From: a bacterium
GTDB lineage: Bacteria > JAMCPX01
DNA: 35,315 bases
Assembly: GCA_021792615.1 (NCBI GenBank)
Contig: JAJYUJ010000028.1
Span: 1-35,315, forward strand
Direction of reading: 5' to 3'
Under the pieces are notes generated by a model. The model saw only the letters and a list, made by a program, of their open reading frames with translations. It ran no database searches and was not told the DNA's origin. Both the position numbers and the translations under genes were made by a program. Below are positions 8,536-16,652 of the stretch, in pieces (the stretch's first letter is position 1; the number at the start of each line of letters is the position of its first letter).

Positions 8536-8979
8536 ATGAGATTAACAAGAGTTTTTACGGTATTGGCAACAATGATAGCAATAACTGCAATGGCATACAC
8601 GGCAAAGGCTGCACCAACCTATGTGGGTGTCAACCAGTGTAAGATGTGTCATATGAAGCAGTACAACGTGTGGAAAGATACGGCCCATGCAAAGGCATTT
8701 GATGTTCTAAAACCAGCGGATCAGTCAAAACCAGAATGTATCAAGTGTCATATTACCGGTGACAATAAGGAGCTCAAGGGCGTACAGTGTGAAGCATGTC
8801 ATGGTCCGGGCAGTGAGTATAAGTCATTTGCCGTCATGAAGAACGTGAAGGAGGCGGAAGCCAAAGGACTGGTTCCAAAGCCTGTTAACGTATGCGTCAA
8901 GTGTCACAACAAGAATAGTCCGAACTTCAAAGGCTTTGACTTCAATACGGCATGGCCTAAGATTAAACACGGACTATAA
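8536..8979 (+). CDS. Secreted tetraheme c-type cytochrome
   Basis: A 147-residue protein with a Sec signal peptide (MRLTRVF then a hydrophobic stretch, likely cleavage after AKA near residue 25) and four CxxCH heme-attachment motifs at C35, C68, C85 and C120. Spacing and the small size suggest the cytochrome c554/NapC-like tetraheme fold family (PF13435-like), acting in the periplasm. Ribosome binding by GGGGGTGA just upstream is strong. It is the last gene of the lpdA operon and is followed by a terminator, so a periplasmic electron carrier is co-expressed with cytosolic flavoproteins. No membrane quinol-oxidising subunit is encoded in the operon, so the electron path across the membrane is not explained here. 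Confidence 0.9.
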   Translation: MRLTRVFTVLATMIAITAMAYTAKAAPTYVGVNQCKMCHMKQYNVWKDTAHAKAFDVLKPADQSKPECIKCHITGDNKELKGVQCEACHGPGSEYKSFAVMKNVKEAEAKGLVPKPVNVCVKCHNKNSPNFKGFDFNTAWPKIKHGL

Positions 8980-9013
8980 TAGTCAGCATAGTGTTTACCA
9001 TGATCTGATTTAA

Positions 9014-9047
9014 GCGGGGATTCTGTTCCAGAATCCCCGCATTTTTT
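9014..9047 (+). terminator. Rho-independent terminator after the tetraheme cytochrome
   Basis: A perfect 12-bp stem GCGGGGATTCTG / CAGAATCCCCGC with a TTC loop is followed by an A and seven T residues. It closes the lpdA operon and lies between convergent genes; on the minus strand the trailing sequence is less T-rich, so it acts mainly on the plus strand. Confidence 0.93.
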
Positions 9048-9075
9048 TCTTTATACCCCAAAAAACATTCCCGGG

Positions 9076-10536
9076 TCACTCGTCTGCGATGTCCCAGAGC
9101 GTACCACCGGCGGTATCCATGATTGCTATGCCCCTGCCGAGCATTTCCGATCGTATGCCGTCCGCTTCTTTGAACTTTTTCTCTCTCCGGAGGGATGCCC
9201 TTCTGGCTATTGCTTGCTCTATCTCGCCTGCTGTTATACCCAGGACTGCCAATCTCTTATCTTTTCTTGATGTCAGAAACACCTGCGGGTCGCTGTCGAA
9301 TACACCAAGTATGTCTGCTGCCGACTTCATAAAACCGTGAAGCTTTTTTACTGCTTCTTGATCGGGAGATAGTGTAGAATCCCTTAAATAGGTATTGAGA
9401 AGATGCAGTGTATCAAACAGACAGGACAACGCCCCTGCTGTGTTAAAATCATCATCCATTGCATCGTAAAAACCCTTTTCAAACCCGGATATTTTCTCTG
9501 TAAAGCTGTTCATTTTGTCCGGTGACAGTACCGGCTTTCCCTTCACCGGCAGATACTGAATAAGTCTCAAACTGGAGTATCCTCTGTACAGTGCTTTTTC
9601 GGCCTCTTTGAGGGATTGGTCAGAGAAATCGATCGGACTTCTATAGTGATGCATCAGGACAAACAACCGAAGAGCCTGTGGCTCATATCTGTCTAAAATC
9701 TCCCTGATGGTAAAGAAATTCCCCGTTGATTTCGACATCTTTTCTTTGTTTATCTGTACAAAACCGTTGTGTATCCAGTACCGGACAAACGGTGTTTTGG
9801 TGAGACCCTCTGTTTGTGCTATTTCGTTTTCATGGTGGGGAAAGATCAAATCCATACCACCGCCGTGGATGTCAAAACTCTGCCCCAGATAGCAAGTGCT
9901 CATTGCCGAACATTCTATATGCCAGCCCGGCCTGCCGTCGCCCCACGGGCTCTCCCATGAAGGCTCTCCGGGTTTACTCTTCTTCCAGAGTGCAAAATCC
10001 AGCGGATCTTTTTTCGCCTCGCCCGGCTCGACCCTTGCTCCTGCCTCAAGTTCCTCTATATTTTTCCCTGACAGCTTTCCATAGCCTTCAAAACTCCTCA
10101 CTGCATAATACACATCGCCGCCGGACTCATAAGCATGACCATTGGCTATGAGCCCTTTTATAAAAAGTATAATATCGTTGATATGCATTGTTGCCCTCGG
10201 CTCGTGCGTAGGCTTTTTCAACCCCAGCCTGTCCATATCCTTATAGTATTCTTCGATATATTTTTCCGACACCTGACTTGTTGTCAGTCCCTCTTTGTTA
10301 GCACGGTTTATGATCTTGTCGTCTATGTCCGTAAAATTCTTAACGTAGTCGACCGTGTATCCCTTTGCCTGCAGGTATCGGTAGATTGTGTCGAATACGA
10401 TTGCCGAACGGGCATGGCCGATGTGGCAAAGATCGTACACGGTCACACCGCACACATACATACCTACATGATCCGGCCTGAGGGGTTTAAAGTCCTCCCT
10501 GGTTTGCATCAAGGTGTTGTAAATTTTGAGGGCCAT
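9076..10536 (-). CDS. cysS: Cysteinyl-tRNA synthetase
   Basis: A class I aminoacyl-tRNA synthetase charging tRNA-Cys. It has the HIGH signature as HIGHARS at 38-44, the zinc-ligand cysteine C29 in YVCGVTVYD, the GWHIECSAM segment, the FPHHENE motif and the KMSKS loop as EKMSKSTG near residue 270. The 486-residue length fits bacterial CysS. An upstream ATG at 10572 would add 12 residues inside ispF; the start at 10536 (MALKIYNT) matches the family N-terminus and lies 1 bp past the ispF stop. It is the last gene of the carD-yacL-ispD-ispF-cysS unit. Confidence 0.97.
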   Translation of the reverse strand: MALKIYNTLMQTREDFKPLRPDHVGMYVCGVTVYDLCHIGHARSAIVFDTIYRYLQAKGYTVDYVKNFTDIDDKIINRANKEGLTTSQVSEKYIEEYYKDMDRLGLKKPTHEPRATMHINDIILFIKGLIANGHAYESGGDVYYAVRSFEGYGKLSGKNIEELEAGARVEPGEAKKDPLDFALWKKSKPGEPSWESPWGDGRPGWHIECSAMSTCYLGQSFDIHGGGMDLIFPHHENEIAQTEGLTKTPFVRYWIHNGFVQINKEKMSKSTGNFFTIREILDRYEPQALRLFVLMHHYRSPIDFSDQSLKEAEKALYRGYSSLRLIQYLPVKGKPVLSPDKMNSFTEKISGFEKGFYDAMDDDFNTAGALSCLFDTLHLLNTYLRDSTLSPDQEAVKKLHGFMKSAADILGVFDSDPQVFLTSRKDKRLAVLGITAGEIEQAIARRASLRREKKFKEADGIRSEMLGRGIAIMDTAGGTLWDIADE

Positions 10537-10537
10537 G

Positions 10538-11011
10538 CTATTTTTCCAGCATAACGACAGCGTAGGCTGCAATGGCTTCGCCTCTGCCTACGGCATCAAC
10601 CCCTTCATTGGTCTTTGCCTTAACGCTTATCGAAGACGGCTGCAAACCCGTGATGCCGGATAGAGAGTCAATTATCATCTTATAGTGTTTTGAAAGCGGT
10701 GGTTTTTCAGCAATAACAACACAGTCTATATTCACCACATGAAAGCCCTCTTCAACTGCGGCGGATAGCGCCTTCTTGAGGATGATCGCGCTTGACATAT
10801 CTTTGTATCTTTCGTCATCCGGGGGGAAATAAACACCGATATCCCCATGCGATAAGGCACCGAGTATTGCATCACTCATGGCGTGCAACAGCACATCCGC
10901 ATCGGAGTGTCCGAGCAGCCCTTTTTCGAATGGGATATCCACGCCTCCCAGGACCAATCTGCGCCCCTCTATAAGCCGGTGAATATCATACCCTATGCCG
11001 ACCCTGTTCAT
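10538..11011 (-). CDS. ispF: 2-C-methyl-D-erythritol 2,4-cyclodiphosphate synthase
   Basis: IspF cyclises CDP-ME-2-phosphate, releasing CMP, in the MEP isoprenoid pathway. The 157-residue chain has the signature RVGIGYDIH with metal ligands D9 and H11, the third metal ligand H43 in DVLLHAMSDA, and the conserved GHSDADV and KAKTNEGVDAVGRGEAI segments. It overlaps ispD by 4 bp (ATGA) and ends 1 bp before cysS, so translation is tightly coupled. The catalytic set appears intact. Confidence 0.97.
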   Translation of the reverse strand: MNRVGIGYDIHRLIEGRRLVLGGVDIPFEKGLLGHSDADVLLHAMSDAILGALSHGDIGVYFPPDDERYKDMSSAIILKKALSAAVEEGFHVVNIDCVVIAEKPPLSKHYKMIIDSLSGITGLQPSSISVKAKTNEGVDAVGRGEAIAAYAVVMLEK

Positions 11012-11688
11012 GGCATCCCCGCTATTAATTGTGCAAGTACCAGGTCTTCTTCCCTGGTAATTTTGATATTGAATATACTTCCTGCAACAGTTCTCACCTT
11101 TACACCAAGTAATTCTACTAACCCGGATTCATCGGTTACGTCAACACGGCGGGTATCGTACATCTTGTATGCCTCTGCAAGTATGTTGTACGTAAATACC
11201 TGCGGCGTTTGCGCAAGCCATAAACCACTGCGATTGATGTTTTTTACTATGATACCGTTATTGTCGGCAAATTTTACGGTATCCGTAACAGGGATTGCAC
11301 TGATAGCAGCACCATACGATATACCGGACATGAGCACATCTTTTATGATCCCTTTCGTTATAAACGGCCGGACACTATCGTGGATAAGCACATAATCCGT
11401 TGAGCCTATCCTGTTGAACGCATTTCTTACAGACTGAATCCTTTCCTCACCGCCCTCGACAACATCTAAAACTTTTTTTATATGAAAGTCCCGGACAAGT
11501 TTCCGAATGGTATTTATTTCCGAAGCCTGAGCTGAAATAATAATCTCACCGACCTCTTCAACGCCATCAAGTGTTTGTAAGCCATGAATAAGTATAGGTT
11601 TGCCATCTATTTCTATAAATTGTTTTGGAACTGAAGATCCCAGCCTTCTACCCCTGCCGGCAGCAGGGACTATAGCTGTTATGCGCAT
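11008..11688 (-). CDS. ispD: 2-C-methyl-D-erythritol 4-phosphate cytidylyltransferase
   Basis: IspD makes CDP-ME from MEP and CTP. The 226-residue protein begins MRITAIVPAAGRGRRLG, the nucleotide-binding signature, followed by PKQF. It has the VLIHDSVRPF motif and the C-terminal VTDESGLVE segment, both typical of the family. A start at 11733 would add 15 residues overlapping yacL; the start at 11688 fits the family and lies 1 bp after the yacL stop. It is followed by ispF with a 4-bp overlap. Confidence 0.96.
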   Translation of the reverse strand: MRITAIVPAAGRGRRLGSSVPKQFIEIDGKPILIHGLQTLDGVEEVGEIIISAQASEINTIRKLVRDFHIKKVLDVVEGGEERIQSVRNAFNRIGSTDYVLIHDSVRPFITKGIIKDVLMSGISYGAAISAIPVTDTVKFADNNGIIVKNINRSGLWLAQTPQVFTYNILAEAYKMYDTRRVDVTDESGLVELLGVKVRTVAGSIFNIKITREEDLVLAQLIAGMP

Positions 11689-11689
11689 G

Positions 11690-12709
11690 CTACTGATGCT
11701 GGCTACCCCCGTTATCTTCCTTTGGTTTTGCAAAAATCATCCTGCCTGCTGTTGTTTGCAGGACGCTTGTAACAACGGTATCAATAGTTTTGCCGATTAA
11801 CCTCTTGCCGTTGTCCACAACAACCATGGTACCGTCGTCGAGGTATGCAACCCCCTGGTTGGATTCGGACCCCTCTTTTATCACCTTTAATTTCATAAAC
11901 TCGCCCGGGATAACTACGGGTTTCAGTGCATTGGAAAGCTGATTCAGATTCAGCACCGTGACACCTTGCAGCTCGGCCACTTTGTTGAGGTTAAAATCGT
12001 TTGTTATGACCTTCGCATTCAACTTCTTGCCCAGAGCTACGAGCTTTGCATCGACACTCTTGATCTTGGGGAAATCCTGATCCGTTACCCTTACCTCGAG
12101 ATCCGTCATCTTCTGCATCCGTTTCAATATATCCAGACCGCGCCTTCCTCTGGTACGTTTGAGCGGGTCTGCTGAATCGGCGATGTACTGGAGTTCCTGA
12201 AGTACAAACTGCGGGATAAGGAATACTCCCTCTATAAAACCGGTTTCGCAAACATCTGCTATTCTTCCATCTATTATTACGGATGTATCAAGCAATTTAT
12301 AGCTTGCTGCAGTATTTGCAGGGGTTGCGCTCGTTTTGAGTTCGCTGACATCAAACTCTATCCCCTTCTTTGCACCAATGATAAGCCCTATATAGCCAAG
12401 CAAGAGATTCGCTACGATATAGATCGACAGGCTTACGGACGGTTCATTGAGCAAATCCCGCAACACTCCATACGTGAACAAATTACCGGCCATGAGCCCT
12501 GCCAGCAATCCAAGGGAACCGCCTATAATACCTTTAATATGCTGTTTTCTTAAAAGCCGCTCAAATAATATTGCCAATAAGCCAAAGGCTATACCGAGCA
12601 CTGCTCCCGTTATTGCCAAACCCTGCTGGTGCAGCAACTTCAGGAATATTATGTAGCCGCCTAATCCTGAAAAAATCAGGATCACCAATCTTAATAGAAT
12701 AATACCCAT
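11690..12709 (-). CDS. yacL: PIN/TRAM-domain membrane protein (YacL family)
   Basis: A 339-residue protein with four predicted transmembrane segments in the first 110 residues. A PIN-like nuclease domain follows, starting LLDTSVIIDGRI with acidic metal-site residues D141 and D147, and later acidic positions in SVDAK and ITNDFNL. A C-terminal TRAM domain (about 265-330, GEFMKLKVIKEG) probably binds RNA. The family is known as YacL in Bacillus and commonly neighbours ispD. The ribosome-binding site AAGGA precedes the start. Function is thought to be membrane-tethered RNA cleavage, but this is not established for this organism. Confidence 0.9.
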   Translation of the reverse strand: MGIILLRLVILIFSGLGGYIIFLKLLHQQGLAITGAVLGIAFGLLAILFERLLRKQHIKGIIGGSLGLLAGLMAGNLFTYGVLRDLLNEPSVSLSIYIVANLLLGYIGLIIGAKKGIEFDVSELKTSATPANTAASYKLLDTSVIIDGRIADVCETGFIEGVFLIPQFVLQELQYIADSADPLKRTRGRRGLDILKRMQKMTDLEVRVTDQDFPKIKSVDAKLVALGKKLNAKVITNDFNLNKVAELQGVTVLNLNQLSNALKPVVIPGEFMKLKVIKEGSESNQGVAYLDDGTMVVVDNGKRLIGKTIDTVVTSVLQTTAGRMIFAKPKEDNGGSQHQ

Positions 12710-12763
12710 TTTTATTCATCCTTTCCATAATAATAAGATAGATCCTTTTTTTAAAAAATAAAA

Positions 12764-13246
12764 TTATTTTCCAAAAATACTATTTATTTCCTTTTCAAGC
12801 ATCTCCTTTTCTTTGCCCGTTACAATAACCAATTCTTTTAAAAGAAGATTCCTTGCCGTGTCAAGCAATTTTCTTTCACCAAAAGAAAGTTCCTTTTGTG
12901 TCTTGAGTAAAAACAAATCCTTTAACACCTCTGCTATCTCAAATACAGAACCTGTCTTTATTTTTTCCGTATACTCCCGGAACCTTCTGTTCCATGTCTG
13001 GCTGTCAACAGTTATCCTTTTTTCCCTGAATATATCGAAAATCTTCGGCACCATATCATTGGATATTACCCTTCTTAATCCAACTGCGTTCGCATTGTTT
13101 GTCGGCACCATAACTTTCATGTTATTTTCAAGTATGTTCATCACATAAAACGTATATTTGTCTCCAGCCACTTCTTTTATCTCTATAGCAACTATTTTCC
13201 CCACTCCATGAGCAGGATAAACAGCGATATCTCCTACCTTAAACAT
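12764..13246 (-). CDS. carD: CarD-family RNA polymerase-binding transcription regulator
   Basis: A 160-residue protein with the CarD/TRCF RNA-polymerase interaction domain at its N-terminus (MFKVGDIAVYPAHGVGKI, then YVMNILENNMKVMVPTNNA) and a helical DNA-binding C-terminal domain (about 60-160). CarD stabilises open promoter complexes and affects rRNA transcription in the species studied. The start at 13246 is supported by the Shine-Dalgarno AAGGAGG at 13253-13259; an upstream frame extension to 13306 crosses the promoter and is rejected. It heads the operon that continues through yacL, ispD, ispF and cysS. Confidence 0.94.
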   Translation of the reverse strand: MFKVGDIAVYPAHGVGKIVAIEIKEVAGDKYTFYVMNILENNMKVMVPTNNANAVGLRRVISNDMVPKIFDIFREKRITVDSQTWNRRFREYTEKIKTGSVFEIAEVLKDLFLLKTQKELSFGERKLLDTARNLLLKELVIVTGKEKEMLEKEINSIFGK

Positions 13247-13273
13247 TACAAGCCTCCTTGCAAAACTTGTTGT

Positions 13274-13302
13274 ATGATACACAAAAACAATAAGAAAGTC
13301 AA
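13274..13302 (-). promoter_or_regulatory. Sigma70-type promoter for the carD operon
   Basis: On the minus strand TTGACT (13302-13297) is followed by a 17-bp spacer and TATCAT (13279-13274), a close match to the housekeeping consensus. Transcription would begin near 13267, about 20 bases before the carD start and just upstream of its Shine-Dalgarno. Confidence 0.8.
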
Positions 13303-13438
13303 CCACGCGGTCTTTACCTGCATGAAACGTAAGAATAAAGTACTTTCGAGGACTTTAATAAAATATTTAGCTTGCAATATGTTAATAAATATAATACATT
13401 TGTCTCAAGTATCAAGTCTTTTAAGAAGGTGTATCTTT

Positions 13439-13918
13439 ATGAAAAAAGTATTCTATGTGGCGTGTATGTTTATGATTATGATGTTTTTTACGCACAGGGC
13501 AAGTGCAATGGGTATATTCCAGAGCGACGTCGGGTATATACCAATGCCCTCAGCCAATATAAGCCTTACCATAACAGATAACCTCGGGATAAGAACAACC
13601 GTTGAACACGCCAGTATCGATGGCAAAGATTACATTGCAGGCTACGAAGGACTTATACTGAACGTTATCCCGCTGAAGAATATAAGATCTATATCTTTCA
13701 CAAAAACAACGGACGCTCCCAAGGTGCTGATGGATAAGCTGGACAACAATCCCCTGATGGCTATCATTCATCTGAAAGACAATGCGCAGCTTTCCCTATT
13801 AGTCGATGGTTCCCTGATATGCTACGGTAAAACACCGTACGGATATGTCAGAATAAAGTTAGTATTGATTGACAGGATAGAAGACCTTAAGCTTCTTGGG
13901 AAAGAAAAGACACCCTAA
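13439..13918 (+). CDS. Exported protein of unknown function
   Basis: A 159-residue protein not recognised as a known family. It opens with a clear Sec signal peptide (MKKVFYVACMFMIMMFF, likely cleavage after ASA near residue 22). The mature part is rich in beta-strand-like segments, such as ANISLTITDNLGIRTTVEHAS and IIHLKDNAQLSLLVDGS (the former is one residue over such a strand). The phrase LKNIRSISF followed later by LIDRIEDLKLL suggests a small beta-barrel repeated twice. The start at 13439 is preceded by AGAAGGTG, while the longer open frame from 13208 crosses the carD promoter and is rejected. It is divergent from carD and upstream of the PBP1A gene. Periplasmic location is inferred from the signal peptide. 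Confidence 0.7.
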   Translation: MKKVFYVACMFMIMMFFTHRASAMGIFQSDVGYIPMPSANISLTITDNLGIRTTVEHASIDGKDYIAGYEGLILNVIPLKNIRSISFTKTTDAPKVLMDKLDNNPLMAIIHLKDNAQLSLLVDGSLICYGKTPYGYVRIKLVLIDRIEDLKLLGKEKTP

Positions 13919-14013
13919 ACCTTCACGCTTTTACTATTCAACCCTGTTCATAAAGAATAAGCTTGAAAAACAAAGGCTGTTAACTTAAACTTTTATAGAA
14001 AAGAGGCTCAAGA

Positions 14014-16617
14014 ATGACAGAAAACACAATGGATAAACAGCCGGAGGAAGAACAAAAAGAAAAGGACGGCAAACCGCAACAGAGCAGAAGAAGAAAAAAG
14101 AGATTGCTCTTAGCCGGAATACTGCTGTTCTGCATACTATTGCCTATAATCTGGTATTTTTACATAACATCGGACGTACCACAAATAAACACGATAACCG
14201 ATTACAAGCCAGCTGTTGTAACGGATGTTTACGGTGATGACGGCTCGGTGATAGGAGAATTCTTTCTTCAGCGCCGCATACCCATATCTCTGGATCAAAT
14301 GGCAAAGTACGTGCCCGAAGCTTTTATAGCGGCGGAGGACGCAACGTTCTATCAGCACGGAGGTGTCGATTATGAAGCCATTTTACGGGCGGCCATAAAA
14401 GATCTTTTGGCAGGACAGATCGTACAGGGAGGAAGTACGATTACTCAACAACTGGTGAAAACACTCCTTTTAACGCCGCAAAAAACCATTACAAGAAAGC
14501 TCAAGGAATTCATTCTTGCGACCCGGCTTGAACGGCATCTTACCAAAAATGAAATCCTCACGATATACCTCAACCAGATATATCTCGGTGACGGTACGTA
14601 TGGGGTGGAGGCAGCAAGCGAGCAGTACTTCGGGAAAAAGGCAAAGGACCTTAATCTTGCAGAGGCTGCCATACTCGGCGGTTTACCGCGGTCTCCCAAC
14701 ACCTATTCCCCTGTTAATTCTCCCCGAAGGGCAAAACTGCGTCAGAAATACGTCCTCAACAGGATGGCAGACCAGGGCTATATAACAAAGGCAGAAGCAG
14801 ATATTGCATACAAACAACCGCTCAAAATTTATTTAAACAACGGGTATACACCCAAAGATATAGCTCCCTATTTTCTGGAGATGTTAAGGCAGCAATTATA
14901 TTCCCAATATGGACAGGACGCGGTCCTTGAGCAAGGTCTGAAGGTTTACACCACGATAGATCCCATGATGCAAAAAGCGGCAAACACCGCACTGAGAAAC
15001 GGGCTTATCCAGATAACCAAGAGGCAGGGATATTCAGGGCCCGCAGAACGCCTGACCAGTAATAAAGATATACAGAATTTCATACAGGACGTAAGGAAGA
15101 AAGAACTTGCGGTGTTTCCTGATTACTACATGCTAACCGAGTCAATGACGAAGAACGGGTCAATACCCGTCCAAGACATTCTAGAGCAGAATAAAACGTA
15201 TCATGCCGTCGTAACCGGCTTCTTACCGTCAAACAGGGGTGTTGAAATCAATGTGGGAGGAGAAAAAGGTTTTATTTTAACGTCCAACATAAGCTGGGCA
15301 CACCCTTTTGATCCCAAGGCATGGTTCCCGCCTGTTACGGACCCGCATAAAGTATTCAAGACCGGGGATGTAATTTTGGTTAGACTGATCCGAAAAAATA
15401 AAAATGTCGCCGAGTTTTCCCTTGAACCAAAACCCGAAATCCAGGGTGCACTTGTAGCCCTGGACGTAACAACAGGAGCCTTGAAGGCCCTGGTTGGAGG
15501 ATACAGCTTCTTACGATCCCAGTACAACCATGCTGTTCAGGCACAGCGTCAGACAGGTTCGGCGTTTAAACCCGTATATTACGCAGCGGCATTGGAAAAA
15601 GGATACACGCCCGCATCTATAATTCTGGATACCCCTGTCGTTTACCAATATACGGATACAACAACCGGAACCATGGAAACCGGCACAACACCAACGACTC
15701 CCACGGTATGGAAACCCCGCAATTACGATAAGACCTTTACCGGCCCTGTTACGCTCGAGGATGCGATAACACATTCCAAGAATAACCCTTCCATCCGGTT
15801 ATTAAATTCCATCGGTGTTGGATATGCAATAAACTTTGCGAAAAAAATGGGTATAACAGAACCACTGACCAATGACCTTACCCTTGCACTGGGATCATCT
15901 TCAATGAGTTTGATCGACTTGGTCTCTGCTTATAATGTATTTCCTAATTACGGAAAACTTGTTTCTCCATTTTACATAACCAAGGTTCTTGACCGGAACG
16001 GCGTTGTTCTGGAGAACAGTAATGTTGTCCCGAACATCATACATTTCAACAATGCTATTTCTTCAACTTCTTTAACCATGACTTCTTTTACGGCAACATC
16101 TTCCCGTGCGATCACCGGTACGTCTCAGACAACCACGGCAGTCAATATTCTGGATCCCGCAACAGCTTATGTTATGATAAGCATGCTCAGGAATGTTGTG
16201 CAACACGGGACAGGCTGGCGCGCAAATGCTCTCGGCAGGCCTGCTGCCGGTAAAACGGGAACAACGGAAAATGACAGGGATGCATGGTTCATCGGGTTTA
16301 CGCCAAACCTTCTAACAGGCGTATGGGTGGGTTTTGACGATAACAAAAGTATCGGCATAGCAGAAACGGGCGGTGATGCCGCCGCACCAATCTGGCTTAA
16401 TTTTATGAAAAGCGCCGTTACTGCATACCCGGACAGTGACTTTCCCATACCTCCCGGCGTCGTATTTGCAAGGATAGACAAAAAAACCGGTTTGCTTGCA
16501 ACCGCAGACGATCGTAACGCAAGTTTTGATGCATTTGTCGCGGGCACACAACCAACACAAACGGCATCACAGGTTAATGCGCAGCACGGCAATGAGTTCT
16601 TCAGGTTTAACCAATAA
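14014..16617 (+). CDS. mrcA: Bifunctional penicillin-binding protein 1A
   Basis: An 867-residue class A PBP that polymerises and cross-links peptidoglycan. A basic cytosolic tail is followed by one membrane anchor (about 30-52). The GT51 glycosyltransferase domain contains IAAEDATFYQHGGVD with catalytic E108, the GGSTITQQLVK motif and RKLKEFILATRLE. The transpeptidase domain has the acylated serine S516 in TGSAFKP, an SKN motif in THSKNNPS and KTG at 747-749. Between the last two lies an unusual serine/threonine-rich stretch (about 678-711). An ATG at 14029 is an alternative start. A weak ribosome site AGAGGCT precedes 14014. It is preceded by an exported protein of unknown function and followed by a DNA glycosylase gene after 35 bp. 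Confidence 0.95.
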   Translation: MTENTMDKQPEEEQKEKDGKPQQSRRRKKRLLLAGILLFCILLPIIWYFYITSDVPQINTITDYKPAVVTDVYGDDGSVIGEFFLQRRIPISLDQMAKYVPEAFIAAEDATFYQHGGVDYEAILRAAIKDLLAGQIVQGGSTITQQLVKTLLLTPQKTITRKLKEFILATRLERHLTKNEILTIYLNQIYLGDGTYGVEAASEQYFGKKAKDLNLAEAAILGGLPRSPNTYSPVNSPRRAKLRQKYVLNRMADQGYITKAEADIAYKQPLKIYLNNGYTPKDIAPYFLEMLRQQLYSQYGQDAVLEQGLKVYTTIDPMMQKAANTALRNGLIQITKRQGYSGPAERLTSNKDIQNFIQDVRKKELAVFPDYYMLTESMTKNGSIPVQDILEQNKTYHAVVTGFLPSNRGVEINVGGEKGFILTSNISWAHPFDPKAWFPPVTDPHKVFKTGDVILVRLIRKNKNVAEFSLEPKPEIQGALVALDVTTGALKALVGGYSFLRSQYNHAVQAQRQTGSAFKPVYYAAALEKGYTPASIILDTPVVYQYTDTTTGTMETGTTPTTPTVWKPRNYDKTFTGPVTLEDAITHSKNNPSIRLLNSIGVGYAINFAKKMGITEPLTNDLTLALGSSSMSLIDLVSAYNVFPNYGKLVSPFYITKVLDRNGVVLENSNVVPNIIHFNNAISSTSLTMTSFTATSSRAITGTSQTTTAVNILDPATAYVMISMLRNVVQHGTGWRANALGRPAAGKTGTTENDRDAWFIGFTPNLLTGVWVGFDDNKSIGIAETGGDAAAPIWLNFMKSAVTAYPDSDFPIPPGVVFARIDKKTGLLATADDRNASFDAFVAGTQPTQTASQVNAQHGNEFFRFNQ

Positions 16618-16652
16618 TTCTGCCTGTTTGTACTTACACCCTGCTTACCGGA

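Noticed and set aside
13208-13438. N-terminal extension of the exported protein at 13439
   Set aside because: It crosses the carD start and promoter, and a signal peptide with a ribosome site begins at 13439.
13963-13991. Promoter TTGAAA-17-TTAAAC before the PBP1A gene
   Set aside because: The -10 matches only three of six positions; not strong enough to list.
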